DNA of 64,000 bases from Clavelina lepadiformis (Eukaryota > Chordata > Ascidiacea > Aplousobranchia > Clavelinidae): NCBI RefSeq assembly GCF_947623445.1, contig NC_135246.1, positions 1,986,501 through 2,050,500 of the forward strand, written 5' to 3'. Positions 48,621-61,847 of the stretch are shown piece by piece (position 1 is the stretch's first letter; each line of letters opens with the position of its first letter). Below the pieces are notes generated by a model. The model ran no database searches, was not told where the DNA came from, and saw only the letters and a list, made by a program, of their open reading frames with translations. Made by a program: the position numbers and the translations under genes.

Positions 48621-51600
48621 AGGAACTTAGAAACCAACGCGAACGAAGCGAGAACAGAAAATGCAGCGACACGAGGAGTAAAAATGTTTCTGCACAGAGT
48701 TGAATTTTACGGGACTCTATTAACGCGCTTCATCGAATACGTGCTGCATCCGTTGAAGACAAAGTTTTCCACTTCCGGAAATGAAAATCCGGAATTCGAA
48801 GCTGTAAAGGAGAAAATGCAACAGTTAAAGGTGGGATTTTATTCACGCGCGCATGGGATTTCGCAAATACGATGCTGGTATCTTGTGCAATACAATGCAA
48901 TCTCTCTGTTGTCAAAGTGCTTTGTGCTGTTATTTTTAAAATTATAGAAAAAATTTTGTAATAATGAAAGTTTTACAGTATATTTAAGTTATAAAAAGAA
49001 TTTAACTTGAGACTGGCAGAACAGGACAGATAGAAATTCAACACTGCTGGATTTTGCAGACAAAATGTGAAAGTTTGCTCAGTGACGGCTCTGTGATCAT
49101 TCTGGATAACGTGAACCACTCGGACGCAGAAAAAAGATTTCCAGTCATCTCTGTTCTTCCGCGAGTGCACGAGCTTTTAAGTAAAATGGTCATGACGTCA
49201 TTTCAGTGGAGGTTGCACGCCAGGTAATTTTTCACAAACTAAAACTAGATTACAGCAAGGTTGTCATGTTTCCATGTCTTCCAGATATGAACAACAATTT
49301 GAAGAAATTGCTCAGAAGCGCGCTCTTGCGGAATCTGAAGGGGACTTGAATGACAAAAGATCTTTATTGCGAAATTTTGATCACGGAATAAGGTTTGCAG
49401 CGGCGTTGCCAATAACACTTTGCATAGAGAAAAAATTTGATTGCTATGAAAGATTCTTATATAAATCCCATTTTTTTAAAATAAAAGGAAAACTCAGCGT
49501 AGTCACGAGTCACTGGAGGAAGAGATCGCAGAGAGACAGCAGGCTTTGTCAACCAGCAACTTTGCTCAAGTTTACGAACAATGCATCGATCAAATCGAGC
49601 GGGTTCAAGGCGCGTTGGAGCAATGCAAATCGACCATCCAAAGCAATGACTCGACGATTAAAGCGTATGCCGCATAATTGCACAGTCATGTTTTTTAAAT
49701 TATTCGAAAATCCAGCAAAATACACTTTTTATCTCAGAGTGCAAGAAACGTTTGGAAAATACAAGATTATCGGTCCCAAAAGGAAACACAAACTAGAGTC
49801 GAGTATTGTCAAACGTACGAAGAAGGTCGAAGAACTTGCTAAAATACAAGCAGAGCTGGAACGTCTTGAGGTAAAAAATTTTCAGTAGCAGCATTATATG
49901 GTACATCAATCGCTATCCATCCATTACCGCTATCGTATCCATCCGTAAAACGCTATCCATTGTTAAGTCTACATGTACCTCTATCTATGTACCTCTATTC
50001 TAATGCCAAGGAGCACAAAGCTAAACTAGATGAAGAGGAAGTAAGCTGGATGAGAGGAGGGTACGAGAACGCAGTAAACGTCATAAATACTTTGAAAGAG
50101 CAATCCCAAACCCTCGTTGACAATTTAAAAGAACTTGAGCAACAAAAAGACGATTTAAAATCATCCTACGAACAATCAGTAGAAGAGGTAAAATATTGGA
50201 CAAATTATATTAGGCAAGTTTTTGGAAGCAGGAAAAGAAAAAAACCAAATAGACCTTAAACTTATGCACATTCGTAACAAACGTTTGCTTCAAACATGCA
50301 TGAAAATTTTTTAGCTGTTCCATTCCTGCTTCGAATTACATGTCGATCTAAGTATTACCGAAGGTTACCTTTTATTTCGGTTACTTTTACTACTTTTTAG
50401 AAGTAGGTTCAATAGCTGCTCTGGTCTTTATAACTGCAAATTGCTAAATCATAAACGCGATTAAAAATGAAAATAACTTTACAGTAAAATTAAGACTTCA
50501 CAAGGCGCCGAACGATTTACGCTTAATTTCAGGTGTTAAAGTTAAGCATGGATTATGAGCAAGTAAGCCACAAATATGAATACGAGAAAAGACTGGCTGC
50601 GGTGGTTGCCAAAACGATTTGGAACAACAACGCCGACATATACACCAGCGTGCGGCCAAATAAAGTAAACTAATTTTTACTCAATTTAAACTCATATTAA
50701 AGCAATACCTCTATAAATGCTGTCAGAGATATTTTCTTTGCCGTTTGAATTTGTTTTTATTAACCGACTACGCTCACTTTAAATATTTCCTGTATCTTTT
50801 TACTGTCTTTACCTTGTCAATTCCAACAGCGTTTCGTGCGGAAGATTTCATATTTCACGAATTTGTCTAATTACTGTAAATTGTGATTGCCTGTAACCAA
50901 TAATCCGCATAGACAATCAACTGTAGCTTCCACCAAGTTTATTTAATGAATATTTGTAAATATCAACTCTGTGATGTTAAAATCTTGCAGATCACTACCA
51001 TTAGAATGGAAACCGAAGGTGCTTACCCCATGCTGCAACCCAAAGGGGTCGCGTTGGTCATTCACAACGATTGGGCGACCAAGTCGGAAAAAGCTAACAA
51101 GCTGGTTCACGATAAAGTTGACAAAAACTTTGCAAAGTCGCTCAATGTTCTTTTGGTACAGTGCGGTTATTACGTCATCCAAAGAAAAGACCTGACAACC
51201 GGAGAGATCCAGCACCACATGATTGGACTGTCTGACCAGTACCACGGTTACCAGAGCGACCACAGCTCGTTGCTTGCCGTTATCGTTGCCCAGTCCAACG
51301 AGCGCAGCCAAATCCTTGACGACATCGGCAAAGCATTATCAGCGAAGGACTTGCTGGACCACTTTTCACAGAGTAGATGCCCGGCGCTAATCGGTAAGCC
51401 TAAAGTTTTTCTGCTTTTCCTGCGCGTGTCTGTTCGCGACCCGGTCCTACCGCGTGTCAACCAGTTAAAAGTGGTCGAAACCAGAAAGAAGCAGTCCTCG
51501 GCAAGCCTGGATGCGCCCACTTACTTCGAACCAGAAACACTGAATACTGAAAGTGACTTCCTCGTCGTACGAGTTATGTACGAGGACGATTTTGACCAGG

Positions 51601-51908
51601 ACGGAAAGCCGACCTTTGGTGGAGGCAAAACGACACAGTCGGAAGACATTCCGTGGTTCGTCTCATCTTTTGTTACAAAGATGTCCGAGCAGGCCGGGGA
51701 TAAAGACTTCTTGACAATCTTGAAGAACATAAAACGACATTACATGGAACGCGTCTCGCTTTCCGTCACTTCAACTTTATCGGAAAGTAAGGCGTCTGTT
51801 GCGTCACGTGCCACTACGACCTTCAAGTTGTCTGACAGCAACGGCCACGTGAACATGTTTATTGACAGTTCTTTGAAAAAGCCTTTGTACCTCATGCCAG
51901 GGCTGTAA
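48621..51908 (+). CDS. Coiled-coil pseudo-caspase, copy 2 (no exon 1)
   Basis: Exons 2-9 equivalent at 48621-48830, 49060-49223, 49285-49392, 49503-49664, 49738-49870, 50011-50187, 50533-50664 and 50991-51908. All frames and splice sites are intact. There is no copy of the MSEIEIQ first exon upstream. The first in-frame Met is inside exon 2 (MFLHRVEF), unless exon 1 at 43311 is spliced here or an unseen alternative exon exists. The caspase-fold part is dead as in copy 1. It differs in the pseudo-active-site loop (QSNERS instead of QSNERG) and nearby (YQSDHSS instead of YQGDHSS). Exon 8 reads YTSVRPNK instead of YTTVRPNK. Confidence 0.82.
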
Positions 51909-53135
51909 GATATTTTCTTGTTATATTGAAGCGAGACGCAAACAGCATAGTAGAATGCATTTTGTGCACGAGGCCTTATTTTACATGTAACCCTAACACA
52001 TAATTTCTTGTACAAGTCTGTGAGACGGGGAGATTAACGACTGTTTCTAACTAAAACGGAACCGGATATCAAGAAGCTTATGAAATTGCACCAAGCTCAT
52101 CCTTCACACTAGAGATTAGAATTAAACAAACATTAAGTAGCAGTTGTAATTCGTGTTGATTTGTATGTTACACGTTTGTACACGTTTCGTTTTTAAAGAA
52201 AGATGGTGCGTCCACCCTGTGTGTGAATCAAATGTAACAAAAAACGTTTATGACGTAACAATAGCTTTGACTTGAATGGTGGATGGTGTAATACTGCCTG
52301 CTATCTAGTTTTGATGCCAGGAGCTAGGCTTGTAAACGTTTAATTTATTTGCTTATCGATGTAGGTAAAAGAAAAGCGATTACCCGGTTTGAAAGAGGAA
52401 TGTCCTGCCGCGTCAGAAATGTTTTAATTGTCAAAATTGACCCATCTTACATCGAGTAATTGTAAAAATTTCAGCCTAAGTTTAGTGCTGGTTTTGCAAG
52501 TGTGCATGTGCTTTTTTCCTCGCTTCTCGAATGAATAGTAAATTCGTTGTTACTTTTCTGTTCAATGGGCGTTTGATAGTCAGTAAGATGTCCAGGGTGG
52601 CAATATCGGAAAAAAGTTTGGCAAACACTACTTTACACTCAGCAACCCCATAACAACAACAAAAAATCACAAATTAACATCACATGCGCACTGGACCGGA
52701 GCCATTTATACTTTTTCTATAGTGACGTCCAGCATGCGACATTCGTCACAATCGCGCTTGTTGCCGTTTTAAAACTGCTCAAAACAGGCCCTTAAAGAAA
52801 AGTGGTTAGGTTAGGGAGGCCATGCGAAAAGTCAGTTGGACATGTTCCCGCAACTTTTCGACAATAATCATAGTTTATCACAATTGGAACTCTATTCTGT
52901 AACTGCTAATGCATATCACTCCTAGTTTGTCCCCTCCAAAGTTTTCCAGCAAACTAGGTCCCTGAAAGTTAGTACAAATCTTTTATGCAGAATTTGGTCA
53001 ACAACGTTAGTTTGGATTTTCTTCATATTTTCTATACGCATGATTCTACCGCACACTTGAAGTCATGTTACTGTCTTTGAATTTGAAAACTATGTAGGCT
53101 TTGTGTTAAAATGCATTGATCACGTGTTTTTGCAG

Positions 53136-56100
53136 AGGAACTTAGAAACCAACGCGAACGAAGCGAGAACAGAAAATGCAGCGACACGAGGAGTAAAAAT
53201 GTTTCTGCACAGAGTTGAATTTTACGGGACTCTATTAACGCGCTTCATCGAATACGTGCTGCATCCGTTGAAGACAAAGTTTTCCACTTCCGGAAATGAA
53301 AATCCGGAATTCGAAGCTGTAAAGGAGAAAATGCAACAGTTAAAGGTGGGATTTTATTCACGCGCGCATGGGATTTCGCAAATACGATGCTGGTATCTTG
53401 TGCAATACAATGCAATCTCTCTGTTGTCAAAGTGCTTTGTGCTGTTATTTTTAAAATTATAGAAAAAATTTTGTAATAATGAAAGTTTTACAGTATATTT
53501 AAGTTATAAAAAGAATTTAACTTGAGACTGGCAGAACAGGACAGATAGAAATTCAACACTGCTGGATTTTGCAGACAAAATGTGAAAGTTTGCTCAGTGA
53601 CGGCTCTGTGATCATTCTGGATAACGTGAACCACTCGGACGCAGAAAAAAGATTTCCAGTCATCTCTGTTCTTCCGCGAGTGCACGAGCTTTTAAGTAAA
53701 ATGGTCATGACGTCATTTCAGTGGAGGTTGCACGCCAGGTAATTTTTCACAAACTAAAACTAGATTACAGCAAGGTTGTCATGTTTCCATGTCTTCCAGA
53801 TATGAACAACAATTTGAAGAAATTGCTCAGAAGCGCGCTCTTGCGGAATCTGAAGGGGACTTGAATGACAAAAGATCTTTATTGCGAAATTTTGATCACG
53901 GAATAAGGTTTGCAGCGGCGTTGCCAATAACACTTTGCATAGAGAAAAAATTTGATTGCTATGAAAGATTCTTATATAAATCCCATTTTTTTAAAATAAA
54001 AGGAAAACTCAGCGTAGTCACGAGTCACTGGAGGAAGAGATCGCAGAGAGACAGCAGGCTTTGTCAACCAGCAACTTTGCTCAAGTTTATGAACAATGCA
54101 TCGATCAAATCGAGCGGGTTCAAGGCGCGTTGGAGCAATGCAAATCGACCATCCAAAGCAATGACTCGACGATTAAAGCGTATGCCGCATAATTGCACAG
54201 TCATGTTTTTTAAATTATTCGAAAATCCAGCAAAATACACTTTTTATCTCAGAGTGCAAGAAACGTTTGGAAAATACAAGATTATCGGTCCCAAAAGGAA
54301 ACACAAACTAGAGTCGAGTATTGTCAAACGTACGAAGAAGGTCGAAGAACTTGCTAAAATACAAGCAGAGCTGGAACGTCTTGAGGTAAAAAATTTTCAG
54401 TAGCAGCATTATATGGTACATCAATCGCTATCCATCCATTACCGCTATCGTATCCATCCGTAAAACGCTATCCATTGTTAAGTCTACATGTACCTCTATC
54501 TATGTACCTCTATTCTAATGCCAAGGAGCACAAAGCTAAACTAGATGAAGAGGAAGTAAGCTGGATGAGAGGAGGGTACGAGAACGCAGTAAACGTCATA
54601 AATACTTTGAAAGAGCAATCCCAAACCCTCGTTGACAATTTAAAAGAACTTGAGCAACAAAAAGACGATTTAAAATCATCCTACGAACAATCAGTAGAAG
54701 AGGTAAAATATTGGACAAATTATATTAGGCAAGTTTTTGGAAGCAGGAAAAGAAAAAAACCAAATAGACCTTAAACTTATGCACATTCGTAACAAACGTT
54801 TGCTTCAAACATGCATGAAAATTTTTTAGCTGTTCCATTCCTGCTTCGAATTACATGTCGATCTAAGTATTACCGAAGGTTACCTTTTATTTCGGTTACT
54901 TTTACTACTTTTTAGAAATAGGTTCAATAGCTGCTCTGGTCTTTATAACTGCAAATTGCTAAATCATAAACGCGATTAAAAATGAAAATAACTTTACAGT
55001 AAAATTAAGACTTCACAAGGCGCCGAACGATTTACGCTTAATTTCAGGTGTTAAAGTTAAGCATGGATTATGAGCAAGTAAGCCACAAATATGAATACGA
55101 GAAAAGACTGGCTGCGGTGGTTGCCAAAACGATTTGGAACAACAACGCCGACATATACACCACCGTGCGGCCAAATAAAGTAAACTAATTTTTACTCAAT
55201 TTAAACTCATATTAAAGCAATACCTCTATAAATGCTGTCAGAGATATTTTCTTTGCCGTTTGAATTTGTTTTTATTAACCGACTACGCTCACTTTAAATA
55301 TTTCCTGTATCTTTTTACTGTCTTTACCTTGTCAATTCCAACAGCGTTTCGTGCGGAAGATTTCATATTTCACGAATTTGTCTAATTACTGTAAATTGTG
55401 ATTGCCTGTAACCAATAATCCGCATAGACAATCAACTGTAGCTTCCACCAAGTTTATTTAATGAATATTTGTAAATATCAACTCTGTGATGTTAAAATCT
55501 TGCAGATCACTACCATTAGAATGGAAACCGAAGGTGCTTACCCCATGCTGCAACCCAAAGGGGTCGCGTTGGTCATTCACAACGATTGGGCGACCAAGTC
55601 GGAAAAAGCTAACAAGCTGGTTCACGATAAAGTTGACAAAAACTTTGCAAAGTCGCTCAATGTTCTTTTGGTACAGTGCGGTTATTACGTCATCCAAAGA
55701 AAAGACCTGACAACCGGAGAGATCCAGCACCACATGATTGGACTGTCTGACCAGTACCACGGTTACCAGAGCGACCACAGCTCGTTGCTTGCCGTTATCG
55801 TTGCCCAGTCCAACGAGCGCAGCCAAATCCTTGACGACATCGGCAAAGCATTATCAGCGAAGGACTTGCTGGACCACTTTTCACAGAGTAGATGCCCGGC
55901 GCTAATCGGTAAGCCTAAAGTTTTTCTGCTTTTCCTGCGCGTGTCTGTTCGCGACCCGGTCCTACCGCGTGTCAACCAGTTAAAAGTGGTCGAAACCAGA
56001 AAGAAGCAGTCCTCGGCAAGCCTGGATGCGCCCACTTACTTCGAACCAGAAACACTGAATACTGAAAGTGACTTCCTCGTCGTACGAGTTATGTACGAGG

Positions 56101-56423
56101 ACGATTTTGACCAGGACGGAAAGCCGACCTTTGGTGGAGGCAAAACGACACAGTCGGAAGACATTCCGTGGTTCGTCTCATCTTTTGTTACAAAGATGTC
56201 CGAGCAGGCCGGGGATAAAGACTTCTTGACAATCTTGAAGAACATAAAACGACATTACATGGAACGCGTCTCGCTTTCCGTCACTTCAACTTTATCGGAA
56301 AGTAAGGCATCTGTTGCGTCACGTGCCACTACGACCTTCAAGCCGTCTGACAGCAACGGTCACGTGAACATGTTTATTGACAGTTCTTTGAAAAAGCCTT
56401 TGTACCTCATGCCAGGGCTGTAA
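53136..56423 (+). CDS. Coiled-coil pseudo-caspase, copy 3 (no exon 1)
   Basis: Exons at 53136-53345, 53575-53738, 53800-53907, 54018-54179, 54253-54385, 54526-54702, 55048-55179 and 55506-56423, offset by exactly 4515 from copy 2 throughout. All are intact. It shares the QSNERS and YQSDHSS variants with copy 2 but has TTFKPSD where copies 1 and 2 have TTFKLSD. It lacks its own exon 1. Near-identity to copy 2, introns and spacer included, indicates very recent duplication or ongoing gene conversion. Confidence 0.82.
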
Positions 56424-57644
56424 GATATTTTCTTGTTGTATTGAAGCGAGACGCAAACAGCATAGTAGAATGCATTTTGTGCACGAGGCCTTATTTTACA
56501 TGTAACCCTAACACATAATTTCTTGTACAAGTCTGTGAGACGGGGAGATTAACGACTGTTTCTAACTAAAACGGAACCGGATATCAAGAAGCTTATGAAA
56601 TTGCACCAAGCTCATCCTTCGCACCAGAGATTAGAATTAAACAAACATTAATTAGCAGTTGTAATTCGTCTTGATTTGTATGTTACACGTTTCGTTTTTA
56701 AATAAAGATGGTGAGTCCACCCTGTGTGTGAATCAAATGTAACAAAAAACGTTTATGACGTAACAATAGCTTTGACTTGAATGGTGGATGGTGTAATACT
56801 GCCTGCCTGCTATCTAGTTTTGATGGCTGGAGCTAGGCTTGTAAACGTTCAAGTTATTTGCTTATCGATGTAGGTAAAAGAAAAGCGATTACCCGGGTTG
56901 AAAGAGGAATGTCCTGCCGCGTCAGATATGTTTTAATTGTCAAAATTGACCCATCTTACATCGAGTAATTGTAAAAATTTCAGGCTAAGTTTAGTGCTGG
57001 TTTTGCAAGTGTGCATGTGCTTTTTTCCTCGCTTCTTGAATGAATAGTAAATTCGTTGTTACTTTTCTGTTCAATGGGCGTTTCATATTCAGTAAGTTGT
57101 CAAGGGGGGCGTTATCGGAAAAAAGTTTGGCAAACACTGCTTTACACTCAGCAACCCCCTTAACAACAACAAAAAATCACAAATTAACGTCACATGCGCA
57201 CTGGACCGGAACCGTTTACACTTTTTCTATAGTGACGTCCAGCATGCGACATTCGTCACAATCGCCGCGTTGCCCTTTCAAAACTGCTCAAAACAGGCCT
57301 TTCAAGAAAAGTGGTTAGGTTAAGGAGGCCATGCGAGAAGTCAGTTGGACATGTTCCCCCAACTCTTGCACAAGTATTATAGTTTACCACAATTGGAGCT
57401 CTATTCTGTAACTGCTAATGCATATCACTCCTAGTTTGTCCCCTCCAAAGTTTTCCAGCAAACTAGGTCCCTGAAAGTTACTACAAATCTTTTATGCAGA
57501 ATTTGGTCAACAACGTTAGTTTGGATTTTCTTCATACTTTCTATACGCATGATTCTACCGCACGCTTAAAGTCATGTTACTGTCTTTGAATTTGAAAACT
57601 ATGTAGGTTTTGTGTTAAAATGCATTGCTCACGTGTTTTTGCAG

Positions 57645-60600
57645 AGGAACTTAGAAACCAACACGAACGAAGCGAGAACAGAAAATGCAGCGACACGAGG
57701 AGTAAAAATGTTTCTGCACAGAGTTGAATTTTACGGGACTCTATTAACGCGCTTCATCGAATACGTGCTGCATCCGTTGAAGACAAAGTTTTCCACTTCC
57801 GGAAATGAAAATCCGGAATTCGAAGCTGTAAAGGAGAAAATGCAACAGTTAAAGGTAGGATTTTATTCACGCGCGCATGGGATTTCGCAAATACGATGCT
57901 GGTATCTTTAAAAAACTCGCAATCTCTCTGTTGTCAAAGTGCTTTGTGCTGTTATTTTTGAAATTATAGAAAAAAGTTTGTAATAATAAAAGTTTTACAG
58001 TATATTTAAGTTATAAAAAGAATTTAACTTGAGACTGGCAGAACAGAACAGATAGAAATTCAACCCTGCTGGATTTTGCAGACAAAATGTGAAAGTTTGC
58101 TCAGTGACGGCTCTGTGATCATTCTGGATAACGTGAACCACTCGGACGCAGAAAAAAGATTTCCGGTCATCTCTGTTCTTCCGCGAGTGCACGAGCTTTT
58201 AAGTAAAATGGTCATGACGTCATTTCAATGGAGGTTGCACGCCAGGTAATTTTTCACAAACTAAAACTAGATTACAACAAGGTTGTCATGTTTCCATGTC
58301 TTCCAGATACGAACAACAATTTGAAGAAATTGCTCAGAAGCGCGCTCTTGCGGAATCTGAAGGGGACTTGAATGACAAAAGATCTTTATTGCGAAATTTT
58401 GATCACGGAATAAGGTTTGCAGCGGCGTTGCCAATAACACTTTGCATAGAGAAAAAATTTGATTGCTATGAAAGATTCTTATATAAATCCCATTTTTTTT
58501 AAATAAAAGGAAAACTCAGCGTAGTCACGAGTCGCTGGAGGAAGAGATCGCAGAGAGACAGCAGGCTTTGTCAACCAGCAACTTTGCTCAAGTTTATGAA
58601 CAATGCATCGATCAAATCGAGCGGGTTCAAGGCGCGTTGGAGCAATGCAAATCGACCATCCAAAGCAATGACTCGACGATTAAAGCGTATGCCGCATAAT
58701 TGCAAAGTCATGTTTTTTAAATTATTCGAAAATCCAGCAAAATACACTTTTTATCTCAGAGTGCAAGAAACGTTTGGGAAATACAAGATCATCGGTCCCA
58801 AAAGGAAACACAAACTAGAGTCGAGTATTGTCAAACGTACGAAGAAGGTCGAAGAACTTGCTAAAATACAAGCAGAGCTGGATCGTCTTGAGGTAAAAAA
58901 TTTTCAGTATCAGCATTAAATGGTCCATCAATCGCTATCCACCCATTACCGCGATCGTATCCATCCGTAAAACGCTATCCATTGTTAAGTCTACATGTAC
59001 CTGTATTCTAATGCCAAGGAGCACAAAGCTAAACTGGATGAAGAGGAAGTAAGCTGGATGAGAGGAGGGTATGAGAACGCAGTAAACGTCATAAATACTT
59101 TGAAAGAGCAATCCCAAACCCTCGTTGACAATTTAAAAGAACTTGAGCAACAGAAGGACGATTTAAAATCATCCTACGAACAATCAGTAGAAGAGGTAAA
59201 ATATTGGTAATATATGAGGCAAGTTTTTCGAAGCATTAAAAGAAAAAAACTAAATTGACCTTAAACTAATGCACATTCGTAACAAACGTTTGCTTCAAAC
59301 ATGCTTGAAAATTTTTTAGCTATTCCATTCCTGCTTCGAATTACATTACGATATAAGTATTACCGAAGGTTACCTTTTAGTTCGGTTACTTTTACTACTT
59401 TTTAGAAAGAGGTGCAATTGCTGCTCTGATCTTTATAACCTGCAAATTGCTAAATCATAAACGCGATTAAAAATGAAAATAACTTTACAGTAAAATTAAG
59501 ACTTCACAAGGCGCTGAACGATTTACGCTGAATTTCAGGTGTTAAAGTTAAGCATGGATTATGAGCAAGTAAATCACAAATATGAATACGAGAAAAGACT
59601 GGCCGCGGTGGTTGCCAAAACGATTTGGAACAACAACGCCGACATATACACCACCGTGCGGCCAAATAAAGTAAGCTAAATTTTACTCAATGTAAACCCA
59701 TATTAAAGCAATACCTCTATAAATGCTGTCAGAAATATTTTCTTTGCCGTTTGAATTTGCTCTTATTAACCGACTACGCTCACTTTAAATATTCCCTGTA
59801 TCTTTGTACTGTCTTTACCTTGTCAATTCCAACAGCGTTTCGTGCGGAAGATTTCAGATTTCACTAATTTGTCTAATTACTGTAAATTGTGATTGCCTGT
59901 AACCAATAATCCGCATAGACAATCAACTGTAGCTTCCACCAAGTTTATTTAATGAGTATTTGTAAATATCAACTCTGTGATGTTAAAATCTTGCAGATCA
60001 CTACCATTAGAATGGAAAAAGAAGGTGCTTACCCCATGCTGCAACCCAAAGGGGTCGCGTTGGTCATTCACAACGATTGGGCGACCAAGTCGGAAAAAGC
60101 TAACAAGCTGGTTCACGATAAAGTTGACAAAAACTTTGCAAAGTCGCTCAATGTGCTTTTGGTGCAGTGCGGTTATTACGTCATCCAAAGAAAAGACCTG
60201 ACAACCGGAGAGATCCAGCATCACATGATCGGACTGTCTGACCAGTACCACGGTTACCAGGGCGACCACAGCTCGTTGCTTGCCGTTATCGTTGCTCAGT
60301 CCAACGAGCGCGGCCAAATCCTTGACGACAACGGCAAAGCATTATCAGCGAAGGACTTGCTGGACCACTTTTCGCAGAGTAGATGCCCGGCGCTAATCGG
60401 CAAGCCTAAAGTTTTTCTGCTTTTCCTGCGCGTTTCGGTTCGCGATCCGGTCCTACCGCGTGTCAACCAGTTAAAAGTGGTCGAAACCAGAAAGAAGCAG
60501 TCCTCGGCAAGCCTGGATGCGCCCACTCACTTCGAACCAGAAGCACTGAATACTGAAAGTGACTTCCTCGTCGTACGAGTTATGTACGAGGACGATTTTG

Positions 60601-60914
60601 ACCAGGACGGAAAGCCGACCTTTGGTGGAGGCAAAACGACGCAGTCGGAAGACATTCCATGGTTCGTCTCATCTTTTGTTACAAAGATGTCCGAGCAGGC
60701 CGGGGATAAAGACTTCTTGACAATCTTGAAGAACATAAAACGACATTACATGGAACGCGTCTCGCTTTCTGTCACTTCAACTTTATCGGAAAGTAAGGCA
60801 TCTGTTGCATCACGTGCCACTACGACCTTCAAGTCGTCTGACAGCAACGGCCACGTGAACATGTTTATCGACAGTTCTTTGAAAAAGCCTTTGTACCTCA
60901 TGCCAGGGCTGTAA
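57645..60914 (+). CDS. Coiled-coil pseudo-caspase, copy 4 (no exon 1)
   Basis: Exons at 57645-57854, 58082-58245, 58307-58414, 58525-58686, 58760-58892, 59019-59195, 59539-59670 and 59997-60914, all intact. It is the most diverged copy in the caspase exon (MEKEG, DDNGKAL, THFEPEAL, TTFKSSD), yet keeps the QSNERG and YQGDHSS forms seen in copy 1. The intron before exon 7 lacks a short duplicated TATGTACCTC stretch found in copies 1-3. The homology ends about 100 bases beyond the stop, so its 3' flank and poly(A) region differ from the others. No exon 1. Confidence 0.82.
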
Positions 60915-61021
60915 GATATTTTCTTGTTGTATTGAAGCGAGACGTAAACAGCATAGTAGAATGCATTTTGTACACAAAGCCTTATTTTACATGTAGGCCT
61001 TACACATGATCTCTTGTACAA

Positions 61022-61427
61022 GGTGATGGGTTATTATTATAATTTGAAAACTGTTGTTGTGAAATTGTGAAATTGAAATTGTTGAAAATTGGTGAAATTG
61101 TTGTAAAACTTTTCCGTCGACTTCGATTTTGGAAAAAAAAACGATTATACCGTATTTCAATTTAAACTCTTAGCGTGACCTGCTTTTGTCTCATAACGGA
61201 GATATTCAAGTTCATGGCTTATTACGACCCGGTGACATATGCAAAGTGCGATGGCGTCTTCTTGTGCCACGTTACGGACATGTTAGGTATAGATTTGTGT
61301 TTTACCGCATTTTTTTCGTATCTTTCGTTGTTTTTATAAATTTTATTTGTCAAGTTTATTTACCTTGAATATTACCTTTAGTATATCTTCTGAAGTTGCT
61401 TCTTTCTAGTCTCACGTCAGTCTGTTC
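61022..61427. other. Unique sequence beyond the array
   Basis: Begins with a GAAATTGTTG-rich low-complexity patch. No gene recognised. Confidence 0.45.
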
Positions 61428-61839
61428 CAGACGTGGGCAAACTGCGGCTCGCGAGCCGCATGCGGCTCTCCGGCCTGTTTTTTGTGGCTCTTCTAGTCGA
61501 ATCGTAAAATTCCAAAAATTGTAAAGGCTACCAAGAGTACCGTTTATGAAAGTTTCTGTGTAGTTTTTCTTTATTTAGGCCAGGATTTCGTTTATGACGT
61601 AACACTAGACATCGATTCCGACATTGTTTTCAGGTATAGATTCTATACTCTATGGCAAAGGTTGTCAAAATGCACCTCACCAACATGTTTTTATGGGTCT
61701 TTTAGTTAAAAAGTAATATCCCAAAATGCCTACTAATAGTATAATAACCAAATAGACAATCATTACTGATTTTGCGGCTCGCTGGTGTTTATATTTTTCC
61801 GCAAGTGACTCTTTCATTGAACAAATTTGCCCGCCTCTG
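61428..61839. mobile_element. hAT element, 412 bp (third end type)
   Basis: The ends CAGACGTGGGCAAACTGCGG and ...AAATTTGCCCGCCTCTG form inverted repeats. They are flanked by the perfect 8-bp duplication GTCTGTTC (61420-61427 and 61840-61847). Internal GCGGCTCGCGAGCCGC motifs resemble known hAT subterminal blocks. No transposase is visible; a minus-strand frame across its right half has a hydrophobic stretch but no family match. Confidence 0.9.
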
Positions 61840-61847
61840 GTCTGTTC

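Larger units (their letters stand above)
43763..61021 (+). repeat. Four-copy tandem array of a 4.5-kb gene cassette
   Basis: Units begin at 43763, 48276, 52791 and 57300 with the shared CTTAAAGAAAAGTGGTTAGG-type sequence. Periods are 4513, 4515 and 4509; the fourth unit stops matching near 61021. Each unit holds the end of intron 1, exons 2-9, the 3' flank and (units 1-3) an 0.75-kb spacer. The left breakpoint lies within intron 1, so exon 1 is not duplicated. Units 2 and 3 differ at only about ten sites that I noticed; 1 and 4 are more diverged and share some variants. Confidence 0.97.

Noticed and set aside
49274..49888. 204-codon plus-strand frame spanning exons 4-6 of cassette 2 (also 53789 in cassette 3)
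   Set aside because: It runs through an intron in the wrong frame. The frame closes in copies 1 and 4, and the spliced model explains the conserved coiled coil.
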